DNA of 64,000 nucleotides from VRUE01 sp963747765 (GCA_963747765.1 CAVVGH010000005.1:434001-498000); one strand, 5' to 3'; shown: positions 32,405 to 40,996, numbered from the stretch's first letter. The notes: a model not told the origin generated them from the sequence alone. Program-made: numbers and translations.

Positions 32405-34579
32405 TTAGGCGACCAGTTCCGCGGTCGCCCCGGTCTGCGTGTCGCCTGCCGGAGGCGACTCGGCCGGGTGGCCGTGGCCGAAGTGGACGGCCGGGAGGAT
32501 ACGGCCGAGCCAGCCCGGCAGGTACCAGGCGGCGCGCCCCGCGAGCCGCAGGAACACGGGCAGCAGGGTGAGCCGCACGAGGAAGGCGTCGAGCAGGACG
32601 GCGATCCCGAGGATCACGCCCATCTCCTTGGGCGGCAGCGGTCCCGACAGGGCGAAGGTGAAGAAGACGGCGACCATCACGGCGCCCGCCGCGAGGATGA
32701 CCCGGCCCGAGTGGGCGAGGCCGCCGATCATCGCCGCCTTGGCGTCGCCCGACTCCTCCCAGTGCTCGCGCGCCGAGGAGAGCAGGAAGACCGTGTAATC
32801 CATCGCGATCGCGAAGATCATCGCGAAGAAGAAGACCGGCCCCCAGGCGTCCAGGAAGCCCTGCGATTCGAAGCCGAGCAGCCCGGTCAGGTGACCGTCC
32901 TGGAAGATCAGCTTGGCCACCCCGAAGGCGGCGCCGGTGGCCAGCAGGTTGGCCAGCACGCCGATCGCCGCGATCAGCGGCGCCTGGAAGGCCACCAGTA
33001 GGAGCAGGAAGCCGAGCGCCAGGACGACGCCGATCGCAAGGGGGGTCTTTGCGGACAGGGCCGCCTCGAGGTCGTGGTTTTCGACCGCCGGCCCGCCGAC
33101 CAGCGTGGCGGCGGGAAGGCCGGCGCGCAGCCGGTCGATGGTCGTTCCGAGCGCCGGGGTCGAGGGGCCGTCGACGGGGATCGCCTGGATCAGCGCGAGG
33201 TTGCCCGTGGCGCTCGTCTGGGCGGGCAGCGCGACCGCGATACCGGGGTCGGTGCGCAGCACGGCAGTGGTCTGGCGGGCCTCGCCGCGCGGGGCGAGGA
33301 CCTGCAGGGCCCCCGGCGCGCCCGGCCCAAACGCCCGCGTGATCTGGTTGTAGCCGAGACGCGAGTGGTCGCCGGGGGGCACCACCTTGATCGACGGCAT
33401 CCCGGTCTTCAACGCCAGCACCGGCGAGGCGAGCGCGACAAGGATGACCAGCGCCAGGCCGCCGAAGAGCAATGGCCGGCGCCAGAGCCGCTCGCCCCAG
33501 CGCGCAAAGCGCGCCGAGCGGTGGTCGCCGGCATGGGCCCAGGGGAGCCCCAGCCTGTCGACCTTGGGGCCCAGCTTGGCCAGCACCGCGGGCAGCAGGG
33601 TCAGGGTCGCGGCCAGCACGAACAGCACCGAGACCATGATTCCCACCGCCATCGAGCGGAAGGCGGGGCTGGGGACGAGCATCACCGCCGAGAGGGAGAT
33701 CAGCACCGTGAGCCCGGAGAAGAGGACGGCCTTGCCGGCGGTGTCCATCGTGAGGCCGACCGCGTCGACGGGCGAGAGCCCCTGGCCGAAGTGGGCGTTG
33801 CGGAAGCGCATCACGATGAAGAGGGCGTAGTCGATGCCCAGCGCCAGGGCGAACATCAGCGCGAAGTTCATCGCCCAGATCGAGATCGGCGCGATCTGCG
33901 TGCCGAGGAAGAGGACGCCGGCCGAGGCGATCAGGCCGACGATCGTCAGCATCAGCGGCAGCCCGGCGGCGACCAGCGAGCCGAAGGCGAGGACGAGGAT
34001 CGCCATGGTGACCGGCCAGGAGAGGAACTCCGACTTCAGCATCGCGTCTTTGTTGGCTTCGTTGAAGTCCGACCACATGCCGGCGGCGCCGGTCAGGTTG
34101 ACCTGGACGCCCGGCGCGGCCGTTGCGGCCAGCGGGTCCTTGAGGTCGTCCGCGGCGGCGACCATGCCGTTCGGGTCGCGGGCGGCGCTGGCGCCGAGCA
34201 CGGCGGCGTGGCCGTCCCGGGAGATGGAGACACCCGGACGCGGCGGTGTTACGCCGCGCACGGCGGGGTTGGCCGCCAGCAGCCGCTCGGCGCGTGCCAG
34301 GGTGCGGCGGAAGGCGGGGTCAGACGCCGTGAAGCGCGGCGAGTAGACGGCGACCTGCAGGGCGTAGGCGCCGTTGCCGGCAAAGGAGCGGTCGACCAGC
34401 TGGCGGACCTTGACGGACTCCGAGCCGTTGGCCTGCCAGCCGGCGCCCGAGAGCGCCGTCTCGACGCGGGGCGCCAGCGCGCCCAGTCCGACGGCGATCG
34501 CGACCCATGCGACGAAGACCCAGCGGCGGCGGGTGGCCGCGAAACGGCCCAGCCGACCGACGGTACCGAGCTCGCTCAT
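32405..34579 (-). CDS. MMPL/RND-family membrane transporter
   Basis: 724 residues. The architecture is that of MmpL proteins: a first membrane helix, a large extracytoplasmic domain (residues 35-180), six helices, a second extracytoplasmic domain (390-520) and six more helices. FALALGIDYALFIVMRFR and AIAMDYTVFLLSSAREHW are the two paired transmembrane motifs with the conserved Asp-Tyr that carries protons. These exporters move lipids, siderophores or hydrophobic drugs. The start ATG overlaps the DUF2892 stop by ATGA. The pair is divergent from an ArsR regulator that probably controls it. Confidence 0.92.
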   Translation of the reverse strand: MSELGTVGRLGRFAATRRRWVFVAWVAIAVGLGALAPRVETALSGAGWQANGSESVKVRQLVDRSFAGNGAYALQVAVYSPRFTASDPAFRRTLARAERLLAANPAVRGVTPPRPGVSISRDGHAAVLGASAARDPNGMVAAADDLKDPLAATAAPGVQVNLTGAAGMWSDFNEANKDAMLKSEFLSWPVTMAILVLAFGSLVAAGLPLMLTIVGLIASAGVLFLGTQIAPISIWAMNFALMFALALGIDYALFIVMRFRNAHFGQGLSPVDAVGLTMDTAGKAVLFSGLTVLISLSAVMLVPSPAFRSMAVGIMVSVLFVLAATLTLLPAVLAKLGPKVDRLGLPWAHAGDHRSARFARWGERLWRRPLLFGGLALVILVALASPVLALKTGMPSIKVVPPGDHSRLGYNQITRAFGPGAPGALQVLAPRGEARQTTAVLRTDPGIAVALPAQTSATGNLALIQAIPVDGPSTPALGTTIDRLRAGLPAATLVGGPAVENHDLEAALSAKTPLAIGVVLALGFLLLLVAFQAPLIAAIGVLANLLATGAAFGVAKLIFQDGHLTGLLGFESQGFLDAWGPVFFFAMIFAIAMDYTVFLLSSAREHWEESGDAKAAMIGGLAHSGRVILAAGAVMVAVFFTFALSGPLPPKEMGVILGIAVLLDAFLVRLTLLPVFLRLAGRAAWYLPGWLGRILPAVHFGHGHPAESPPAGDTQTGATAELVA

Positions 34580-34902
34580 CGACAGCTGGCGCGCTCGACG
34601 CCGAGGTAGCGCTGCAGGACCCAGGAGCTGGGACAGTTGCCGAGGACGACGAACGCCAGCTGGTTGGCGGCGACGAAGCCGGTCAGCAGCAGGAACCATG
34701 GGCTGACAACCGCGCTGAGCACGGCGCTGAGGCCGGTCATCGTGCCCGCCATCAGGAAGAGGATCCGCTCGAGCGGCCAGCGCCCCGAGCCCTGCCGGCG
34801 CGACACGCCGGTGCTTTGTGGGGAGGCCTGGCGGGCTTCGCCGCTCGCTGCCTGGCCGGATCCGTCAGGCTGCGAGGAGTTCGGGGCAGTAGCTGTTGGC
34901 AT
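34576..34902 (-). CDS. DUF2892 (YgaP-like) inner-membrane protein
   Basis: 108 residues. A 45-residue polar N-terminus is followed by the DUF2892 membrane hairpin: RILFLMAGTMTGLSAVLSA and WFLLLTGFVAANQLAFVVLG, then a C-terminal NCPSSWVLQRYLGV with one Cys. In other bacteria this domain is linked to rhodanese proteins and sulfur metabolism. GGAAAGGA lies six bases before ATG 34902. It is the first gene of a two-gene operon with the MMPL transporter, divergent from arsR. Confidence 0.8.
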   Translation of the reverse strand: MPTATAPNSSQPDGSGQAASGEARQASPQSTGVSRRQGSGRWPLERILFLMAGTMTGLSAVLSAVVSPWFLLLTGFVAANQLAFVVLGNCPSSWVLQRYLGVERASCR

Positions 34903-34972
34903 CGCTATCCTTTCCGTTGTGCCCTGTACAGGTTTACAACTTAACAATTGTGAATGGTAAGATAGCAGAGCA
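34903..34972. promoter_or_regulatory. Divergent promoter region with candidate ArsR operators
   Basis: The 70-bp gap is AT-rich for this genome. CCTGTACAGG (34923-34932) is a perfect 10-bp palindrome, and ACAACTTAACAATTGT (34936-34951) is a partial dyad. For the ArsR gene TAAGAT (34958-34963) lies nine bases before ATG 34973 with TTACAA 18 bases further up. Autoregulation by ArsR is inferred from position only. Confidence 0.45.
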
Positions 34973-35302
34973 ATGAAGACGCCCCTGGACCCCGCCGCCG
35001 CCGAGTTGATCGCCCACCGCTTTCGGGCGCTGTCCGACCCGACCCGGCTGCGCATCCTCGACCTGCTGCGCCAGCGCGGGGAGGCATCGGTGGGCGAGCT
35101 CACCGAGACGCTGGGCAGCTCCCAGCAGAACATCTCCAAGCACCTCGCCGCGCTCAGCGCCGGAGGCTTCGTTGCCCGCCGCAAGGAGGGCACCAGGGCG
35201 ATCTACCAGATCGCCGATCCGGCGGTGCTGGAGCTGTGCGATCGGGTCTGCGCGGGGATCGAGTCCCAGCTCGCCGAGCTGGGCGCGCTGCTCAGCGGCT
35301 GA
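34973..35302 (+). CDS. ArsR-family transcriptional repressor
   Basis: 109 residues, one winged-helix domain. FRALSDPTRLRILDLLRQRGEASVGEL leads into the recognition helix SSQQNISKHLAALSAGGFVARRKEGTRAIY (position 45-75). The usual CxC metal site of ArsR/SmtB is missing, and the only Cys residues are near the C-terminus (LELCDRVCAG), so the inducer is uncertain. It is divergent from the DUF2892-MMPL operon and very likely controls it. Its final codons form part of a 41-bp tandem repeat. Confidence 0.9.
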   Translation: MKTPLDPAAAELIAHRFRALSDPTRLRILDLLRQRGEASVGELTETLGSSQQNISKHLAALSAGGFVARRKEGTRAIYQIADPAVLELCDRVCAGIESQLAELGALLSG

Positions 35303-35465
35303 CCCGCTACCGACCGAGCCGGAGCGCGCTGCTCAGCGGCTGACCCGCGACCGACCGAGCCGGAGCGCGCTGCTCAGCGGCTGACGTGCGACCGACCGAG
35401 TCGAAGCGCGCTGCTCAGCGGCTGACCCGCTACCGACCGAGCCGGAGCGCGCTGCTCAGCGGCTG
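35290..35465. repeat. 41-bp tandem repeat shared by the tails of two convergent genes
   Basis: The unit starting GCGCGCTGCTCAGCGGCTGA recurs with a 41-bp period from about 35283 to 35465 (about 4.3 copies). The first unit codes the end of ArsR (LLSG, stop). The last unit holds, on the opposite strand, the end of the potassium channel gene (VSR, stop). The copies between are not part of either gene. Confidence 0.9.
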
Positions 35466-36187
35466 ACCTGCGAGCCCTCGCCGCCTCCGGCCCGTCGTTT
35501 CAGCCGCTCACCCGGCCTCCAGAGACTGACCAGACCGGCCACCAGGGTGACGAGGAAGAGCTGGCCGAGCATCATCTCCAGCCCGGCGAGCATGCGACCC
35601 GGCTGCCCGCCGGGCACCAGGTTCCCGTAGCCGGTCGTGGTCAGCGTCGTGTAGCTGAAGAAGAGGAATTCGCTGCCGGTCGGGTGGGCCACCTCGCTGA
35701 AGAACTGGCCGGACTGGATCCGGTCGACGGTGGAGTAGGCGAAGCTGAAGAGGATGCCGAGCACGGCGTAGACGCTGACCGCGCCGAGGATGGTGCGGGA
35801 GCCGATCTCGGCGGAGGTCACGACGCGGCGCAGCACGGCCAGCATCGCGATCGCCAGCAGCGTCACCTGGATCACCGAGGCGACGCTGAGCCAGGTCCGC
35901 GCGCCGGTTGCGGCGCCGATCGCACCGAGGACGATGGAGACGGCCGAGAGCGCGATCGCCGACCAGACGACCGACGACCGCGCGTGGGAGCTGACCAGGG
36001 CGACGACCGAGGTGGCGGTGGTCACGGCGATCAGGAGGACCGCGCTCCAGCCGTCGTTGGAGATCATCGAGGCGAGGACGTAGGTCGTCAGCACCAACAG
36101 CAGCACCAGGCCAAAGGCGTCGCGAGCCCGCTGCGCGCGCCGGACCCACCGCTCGCCCGCAAACCAACCGCCTGTGCCGCTGTCCAT
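35456..36187 (-). CDS. Two-pore-helix potassium channel family protein
   Basis: 243 residues with about six hydrophobic segments. The last two flank the pore: FFSYTTLTTTGYGNLVPGGQPGRM carries the selectivity filter TTGYGN near 182. The first four may be a voltage-sensor-like or simple scaffold region but lack an Arg-rich S4. No C-terminal RCK domain is present. It should conduct K+ across the cytoplasmic membrane. Convergent with arsR; the shared tandem repeat lies between them. Confidence 0.85.
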   Translation of the reverse strand: MDSGTGGWFAGERWVRRAQRARDAFGLVLLLVLTTYVLASMISNDGWSAVLLIAVTTATSVVALVSSHARSSVVWSAIALSAVSIVLGAIGAATGARTWLSVASVIQVTLLAIAMLAVLRRVVTSAEIGSRTILGAVSVYAVLGILFSFAYSTVDRIQSGQFFSEVAHPTGSEFLFFSYTTLTTTGYGNLVPGGQPGRMLAGLEMMLGQLFLVTLVAGLVSLWRPGERLKRRAGGGEGSQVSR

Positions 36188-36230
36188 GTACGGAGGTTCG
36201 GCTGGCGGCGCACCATTCCTGCCGCAGCGC

Positions 36231-36322
36231 CCGGCCCTGCGGTCAGTTAGACATAGAGGCCTGTGCTCAAGTGACCCCGGCCCTGCGGTCAGTTAGACAT
36301 AGAGGCCTGTGCTCAAGTGACC
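36231..36322. repeat. 46-bp duplication containing two GGTCAC-family palindromes
   Basis: The block CCGGCCCTGCGGTCAGTTAG plus 26 bases starts at 36231 and again at 36277. Each copy holds an imperfect palindrome (GGTCAGTTAGACATAG facing CTGTGCTCAAGTGACC), the same family as 18999 and 37368. Confidence 0.85.
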
Positions 36323-36398
36323 GCAGGAGCCGCATGGGCATCCCGTCTCATGCGCGGCAAGCTCTCGCTCCCTCCGCGGAGATAGAGTCGGGCGCCTC

Positions 36399-37067
36399 GT
36401 GCTGGCGGTAACCGACTTCACCGTCGAAGCGCAGCATCTGTTGCGCGACGAGTCGCAGTTCAAGTGGTACGTCGTCACCCTTCTCGTCCTGGTCCTCTAC
36501 GTCTACTCGGTGGAGGTCGAGCGGCGCCGCTGGGACGTGGTCCTCGCCGGGCTCGCCTTCTGGCTGGCCGACTGGATCAACGAGATCGCCAACTCGCTGA
36601 TCCTCCACTTCAGTCACCGCGCGGCGCTGTGGACGACAACCGGCGACACGGCCTACCTGATCCTGATCGGCCTGACGATCGAGATCTCCCTGATGTTCGC
36701 CGTCTCGGGGGTCGTCTTCGCGAAAACGCTGCCCGAGGACCGGCGGATGAAGCTGCTGGGGATGCCGAACCGGCTGACGATTGGGCTCGGCTTTTCGATC
36801 TTCGCCGTCTTCGTCGAGGTGCTGCTGCACGGCACCGGTTACTTCCACTGGGACTACTGGTGGTGGAACTTCCCCTTCGTCTTCCCGATCGTCGTCTTCG
36901 GCTACCTGTGGTTCTTCCTGATCGCCGCCTATGTGTATGACCTGCCCGACAACCGGCGGCGGCTGCGGGTGGTCGGCGGTATGGCCGCACTCGTCGCCGC
37001 ATCGTTGATCGTCTTCGGCCCGCTGCTGAGCTTGGATCTGAGCTCCTCGACAAGTATGGCTCGATGA
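36399..37067 (+). CDS. Polytopic membrane protein, function unknown
   Basis: 222 residues with about six membrane helices, for example WYVVTLLVLVLYVYSVEV, AYLILIGLTIEISLMFAV and FPFVFPIVVFGYLWFFLIA, and an aromatic-rich HWDYWWWN loop before the fifth. I do not recognise the family. The GTG start at 36399 is ten bases after TAGAGT, so a short-leader transcript is possible. It stands between the potassium channel and a tRNA-Ser gene. Confidence 0.7.
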   Translation: MLAVTDFTVEAQHLLRDESQFKWYVVTLLVLVLYVYSVEVERRRWDVVLAGLAFWLADWINEIANSLILHFSHRAALWTTTGDTAYLILIGLTIEISLMFAVSGVVFAKTLPEDRRMKLLGMPNRLTIGLGFSIFAVFVEVLLHGTGYFHWDYWWWNFPFVFPIVVFGYLWFFLIAAYVYDLPDNRRRLRVVGGMAALVAASLIVFGPLLSLDLSSSTSMAR

Positions 37068-37125
37068 TGCGCGACCGCTACCGCATCGAATCGGCCCTCC
37101 CGGGCGCCAGGCCTCTGCGAACGAA

Positions 37126-37214
37126 CGGAGGGGGAGGGATTCGAACCCCCGAAGCGCCCTACGACGCTTAGCGGTTTTCAAGACCGCCGCATTCAACCAC
37201 TCTGCCACCCCTCC
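37126..37214 (-). tRNA. serT: tRNA-Ser(UGA)
   Basis: The minus strand folds as a class II tRNA: acceptor GGAGGGG/CCCCTCC with discriminator G, anticodon loop CTTGAAA (anticodon TGA), a long variable arm and the T-loop GGTTCGAATCC. 89 nt, no coded CCA. Confidence 0.93.
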
Positions 37215-37279
37215 GGGCGAAGCAGGAATCGATGCTAAACGGTCGCCCCCAGCCCGTAGCTGGACGGGAGTTGAGGCAG

Positions 37280-37476
37280 CCGTGCGTATACGGCTCACTC
37301 AGGTTGCGCGTCGCGGACTCGGCGGCACACGAGCCGCCGCCTCGATTCGGCCGCGTGCAGCGGGAGCCCTGCGGTCACTTGAGCACAGCATGCTGTGCTC
37401 AAGTGACCGCAGGACGAGTTGCAGGTGTGGAGGCAGGCCGGGGGAGTGGCCGCCTGAATTAGCCGTATACGCACGG
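37280..37476. mobile_element. 197-bp MITE-like element with 24-bp inverted ends
   Basis: CCGTGCGTATACGGCT at 37280-37295 is repeated inverted at 37461-37476; extending eight bases inward gives 24-bp arms with two mismatches. The interior is non-coding and has a perfect 46-bp palindrome at its centre. There is no clear target duplication. It fills most of the 347-bp gap between the tRNA and the MFS gene. Confidence 0.7.
37368..37413. repeat. Perfect 46-bp palindrome (GGTCAC family)
   Basis: Arms CCTGCGGTCACTTGAGCACA + GCA and their exact complement, with no spacer (37368-37390 and 37391-37413). It is the most symmetric copy of the family seen at 18999, 36241 and 36287. Confidence 0.9.
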
Positions 37477-37505
37477 AGGCAGCAAAGCGACGGAACGCCG
37501 GCAGG

Positions 37506-37550
37506 TGGAACGCCGCGGCAGTGGTGAGTGGAACGCCGCGGCAGTGGTGA
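37506..37550. repeat. 23-bp direct repeat upstream of the MFS gene
   Basis: TGGAACGCCGCGGCAGTGGT plus three bases at 37506 and again at 37529. A degenerate copy precedes it. It ends 12 bp before the MFS start codon. Confidence 0.8.
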
Positions 37551-37562
37551 TTGGATGGAGCC

Positions 37563-38723
37563 ATGCGCCGCCTGCTGGTCCTGGCCCTGGGGATGATCTT
37601 CCTCGATGTCGCCTTCTACGCGGCGATCGCGCCGCTGCTCCCCACCTACGTCGCGCAGTACGGGCTCAGCAAGGCGCAGGCCGGGATTCTCTCGGCCGCC
37701 TACGCGGTCGGCACGCTGATCACCGCACTCCCGGCGGGGCTGATCGCCACCCGCCTGGGGCCGCGCCGCACCGTCATCGACGGCCTGCTCCTGCTCGGCG
37801 TCGCCAGCCTCGTCTTCGGCTTTGCCGGGAACATTGTGCTGCTCGATGCGGCTCGCTTCGCGCAGGGAATGTCAGGCGCGCTGATCTGGTCCGGGGCGCT
37901 GACCTGGCTGATCACCACCAACCCGCCGGAGCGCCGCGGCTCGGTGATCGGGACCGTGCTCGGCACGGCGGTCGCCGGGGCGCTGTTCGGCCCGCTGATC
38001 GGCGGAATCGCCGCCGAGGTCGGCACCGAGCTGGTCTTCGGGGCGGTGCTGGGCGTGGCGTGGGCCCTGGCGCTTCTCGCCTCCCGCCTCCCCGAGGCCG
38101 CGCCACCCGAGCGCCAGCCGCTGAGCCGGGTGGCGGCGACGATCCTCAGCCGGCCGATCCTCGTCGCAACCGGCTTTGTCGCCGTCCCCTCGCTGATGTT
38201 CGGTGCCGTGGAGGTGCTGGTGCCGTTGCGAATCGACGATCTCGGCGGTGGGCACGTGCTGATCGCCGGCGGGTTCGTCGCCGGCGCCGCCCTCGAGGCG
38301 AGCCTGTCGCCGATCGCCGGCCGCTATTCGGACAGGGTGGGGCGCCGCCCACCCTTCGTGACGGGAATGGCGATCTGCGCGGTGGCGATGGTCGGGATCG
38401 GGCTTGCCCAAGGGCTGGGTCTGGTGGTGGCGGCGCTCCTCCTCAGCTCGCTGGGAGCGGGGATCTGCTTCGCGCCGGCGACGACCACCCTCTCGGAGGC
38501 GGCCGACGCGAGTCGCCTGCACCAGGGCTTCGCCGCAGGCCTATCCAACATGGCGTGGTCGGCGGGCCAGGCCGGGGGCGCCCTCGCCGGGGGCGCCCTC
38601 GCAGGCGCCGCCGGCTTCGCAACGCCGAGCCTGGCGGTCGCCGTGCTGCTGCTTTTCACGGCCGCCTACGCATACCGCTACCTCGGCACGTCGCGACGTT
38701 CGAAAAGCGCCTGGGGGGCGTGA
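37563..38723 (+). CDS. MFS transporter, 12 helices
   Basis: 386 residues. The first half starts with MIFLDVAFYAAIAPLLPTYV, followed by the loop-2/3 motif GLIATRLGPRRTVIDG (MFS motif A). SPIAGRYSDRVGRRPP is the matching loop in the second half. The order is that of a drug/H+ antiporter or sugar-phosphate type uniporter; the substrate is not clear. The start is ATG 37563, not TTG 37551. No regulator gene is adjacent. Confidence 0.87.
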   Translation: MRRLLVLALGMIFLDVAFYAAIAPLLPTYVAQYGLSKAQAGILSAAYAVGTLITALPAGLIATRLGPRRTVIDGLLLLGVASLVFGFAGNIVLLDAARFAQGMSGALIWSGALTWLITTNPPERRGSVIGTVLGTAVAGALFGPLIGGIAAEVGTELVFGAVLGVAWALALLASRLPEAAPPERQPLSRVAATILSRPILVATGFVAVPSLMFGAVEVLVPLRIDDLGGGHVLIAGGFVAGAALEASLSPIAGRYSDRVGRRPPFVTGMAICAVAMVGIGLAQGLGLVVAALLLSSLGAGICFAPATTTLSEAADASRLHQGFAAGLSNMAWSAGQAGGALAGGALAGAAGFATPSLAVAVLLLFTAAYAYRYLGTSRRSKSAWGA

Positions 38724-38864
38724 GCGACAGCGCGTGGGGGACGTCGAAGACAGTGCCTGGGGACATGGAAGGCACGCCTCGCCGGCATCGGCAGCCGCCG
38801 GATCGACGTTCGCCAGGACCGCCGTCTGACACCCGACGGAGGCGTCGCTAATGTGTTGGTCCCC

Positions 38865-38953
38865 GGAGAGGTGGCCGAGTGGCTGAAGGCACTCGCCTGC
38901 TAAGCGAGTAGGGGGCGCAAGCTCTCTCGAGGGTTCGAATCCCTCCCTCTCCG
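38865..38953 (+). tRNA. serV: tRNA-Ser(GCU)
   Basis: Class II tRNA of 89 nt: acceptor GGAGAGG/CCTCTCC with discriminator G, anticodon loop CTGCTAA (anticodon GCT), long variable arm, T-loop GGTTCGAATCC, no coded CCA. Confidence 0.93.
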
Positions 38954-39007
38954 TTTCGTTGTGTCGCCTGGGTTTCTGGGCCTGCAGCGCACGGTTATCC
39001 GGTGCGA

Positions 39008-39073
39008 TTGATTGCCGATGTGCTGCGGACGTAGATTGCAAATTGATTGCCGATGTGCTGCGGGGGGTAGCTT
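39008..39073 (+). promoter_or_regulatory. Duplicated promoter upstream of the cupredoxin gene
   Basis: TTGATTGCCGATGTGCTGCGG occurs at 39008 and at 39043 (shown as motif plus one base). The first is followed by TAGATT at 39032 (spacer 18), the second by TAGCTT at 39068 (spacer 19). TAGCTT is six bases before ATG 39080, so the second would give a leaderless mRNA. Confidence 0.5.
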
Positions 39074-39079
39074 TACGGG

Positions 39080-39499
39080 ATGAGCTCCAGAGCGCTGCTC
39101 CTCACCGCCTCGATTGCCCTTGCCATTGCAGCTGCCGGTTGCGGGGGTAGCGGGGGTGGCGATACGACCGCGACTGAGGCTGCCACCGAATCGACCTCCG
39201 AGTCGAGCGGCGGCAACGCCCGGTCGCCGAGCGGCGACGCGGTGCGGTCGGCGAAGGTGGAGATCGAAGGCTTCGCCTACCACCCCGAAACGGTGACGAT
39301 CGAGGAAGGCGGCAAGGTGATCTGGGTCAACCGGGACTCCGCCCCCCACACGGCGACCGCCGATGACGGCAGTTTCGACACAGGCGTGCTGGAGGAAGGC
39401 AAGATCAAGTCGGAGACCTTCAAGGAGCCGGGGACCTACACCTACATCTGCTCGATCCATCCGCAGATGCACGGCACCGTCGAAGTGGTCGCCGGCTGA
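39080..39499 (+). CDS. Cupredoxin (plastocyanin-like) lipoprotein
   Basis: 139 residues. A lipoprotein signal peptide (LLTASIALAIAAAGC) places a lipidated Cys at about residue 21, followed by a Ser/Thr-rich linker. Residues 55-139 are a type 1 copper domain: the ligands are His in DSAPHTATA and Cys, His, Met in YICSIHPQMHG. It is a small electron carrier or copper-binding protein at the outer face of the membrane. The start is fixed by a TANNNT-N6-ATG promoter. Confidence 0.92.
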   Translation: MSSRALLLTASIALAIAAAGCGGSGGGDTTATEAATESTSESSGGNARSPSGDAVRSAKVEIEGFAYHPETVTIEEGGKVIWVNRDSAPHTATADDGSFDTGVLEEGKIKSETFKEPGTYTYICSIHPQMHGTVEVVAG

Positions 39500-39577
39500 G
39501 TCACACTTCGCTGACCCGGGCCTCCGTTGCACGTGGACGGGTTTGGGACGTCTCGCCGGCCGGCAGGCTCTACATTC

Positions 39578-40996
39578 ATGGGTGTGCGGGATAGGCGGAC
39601 AAAGATCATCGCCACGGTTGGGCCCGCGAGCTGGGATCTCGATGTCCTCGCCCGGCTGATCGACGCCGGCGTCGACATCTTCCGGCTCAACTTCTCCCAT
39701 GCCGACCGCGACCGGCACGCCCAGACGATGGAGGCGATCCGCGACGCCGCCTCGCGGGCCGGGCGCGAGGTGGGGGTGCTCGGCGACCTGCCGGGCCCGA
39801 AGCTGCGAATCGGCGAGTTGCGCGACGACGTCGCCGAGCTGGAGACCGGGACGCACGTGAAGCTGACGCCGCAGGCGGTCGAGGGCGACGAGGAGACGAT
39901 CCCGGTCGACTGGCCGGGCGTCACGGCGCTGCGCGAGAACGAGCTGGTCTTCCTGGCCGACGGAGCGATCCGGCTGCGGGTGCGCGAACCCGAGGACGGC
40001 GGCGTCGATTGCGAGGTGGAGGTCGGGGGGACGCTCTCCTCCCACAAGGGGATGAACATCCCCGGTGCCGACGGGCTGGCGGCACCCGACAGCGATCTTG
40101 GCTGGGTCGAGTTCGCCGTCGAGCACGGCATCGACCTGCTGGCGGTCTCGTTCGTCTCCTCCGCCGCGGACCTCGAGCCGGTTGCCGACCGGCTGCGGGC
40201 GCTCGATTCCGACATCCCCCTGATCGCCAAGATCGAGAAGCAGCAGGCGGCCGAGAACGCGGAGGAGCTGGCCCGGGCGGCGAACGGCGGCATCATGGTC
40301 GCCCGCGGTGACCTCGGGATCGAGCTGCCGCTCTGGGAGCTGCCGGTCGTGCAGAAGCGAGTGATCCGCACCGCGGGGCGGGTTTCAAAGCCGGTGATTA
40401 CGGCGACCCAGATGCTGGCCTCGATGGTCACCGAGCGCCGCCCGACCCGGGCCGAGGTCACCGATGTCGCCAACGCGATTTTCGACGGCACCGATGCGGT
40501 GATGCTCTCCGAGGAGACCGCCGTCGGCCGCCACCCGGTCGAGGCGGTGCGGGTGATGGACCGCATCGCCCGCGCGACCGAGCCCGACCTTCCCTATGGC
40601 GAGTGGCTGTTTGGCCGCACCGACCAGGCGACCCAGGACATCGCCGACTCGGTCGCGCAGAGCGCGGTCGGGGCGGTCTACAGGCTGAACCTGGCGGCCC
40701 TGGTGGTGCCGACCACGAGCGGGCGCACGGCTCGCCTCGTCTCCGCGCACCGCCCCAAGGTGCCGGTGCTGGCGATATCGCCTCGCATGGAGACGGTCCG
40801 CCGCCTCAACCTCCTCTTCGGCGTGACCGCCGTCCTCAGTGAGCAGGAGACCGAGGTCCGCGATCTGCTCGCCGACTGCGCCGCACTCGCGGCGCGCCAC
40901 GGCGTCGCCACCTCCGGCGATCTGATCGCGATCACCGCCGGCCTGCCCGCACAGGAGCTTGGCACCAACCTCTTCGAGGTCCACCGGGTGCCCTGA
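39578..40996 (+). CDS. pyk: Pyruvate kinase
   Basis: 472 residues. RRTKIIATVGPAS opens the (beta/alpha)8 barrel; LDAGVDIFRLNFSH-like and LGDLPGPKLRIG follow, the metal site in IAKIEKQQAAEN, ARGDLGIELPL, and the signature ITATQMLASMVTERRPTRAEV. The regulatory C-terminal domain is present (SGRTARLVSAHRPKVPVLAIS). It makes pyruvate and ATP from phosphoenolpyruvate in glycolysis. ATG 39578 is the start because the conserved N-terminus begins right after it. Confidence 0.97.
   Translation: MGVRDRRTKIIATVGPASWDLDVLARLIDAGVDIFRLNFSHADRDRHAQTMEAIRDAASRAGREVGVLGDLPGPKLRIGELRDDVAELETGTHVKLTPQAVEGDEETIPVDWPGVTALRENELVFLADGAIRLRVREPEDGGVDCEVEVGGTLSSHKGMNIPGADGLAAPDSDLGWVEFAVEHGIDLLAVSFVSSAADLEPVADRLRALDSDIPLIAKIEKQQAAENAEELARAANGGIMVARGDLGIELPLWELPVVQKRVIRTAGRVSKPVITATQMLASMVTERRPTRAEVTDVANAIFDGTDAVMLSEETAVGRHPVEAVRVMDRIARATEPDLPYGEWLFGRTDQATQDIADSVAQSAVGAVYRLNLAALVVPTTSGRTARLVSAHRPKVPVLAISPRMETVRRLNLLFGVTAVLSEQETEVRDLLADCAALAARHGVATSGDLIAITAGLPAQELGTNLFEVHRVP

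Noticed and set aside
37505..38851. 448-aa plus ORF overlapping the MFS gene
   Set aside because: Shadow frame; the MFS frame has helices and motif A at the right places.
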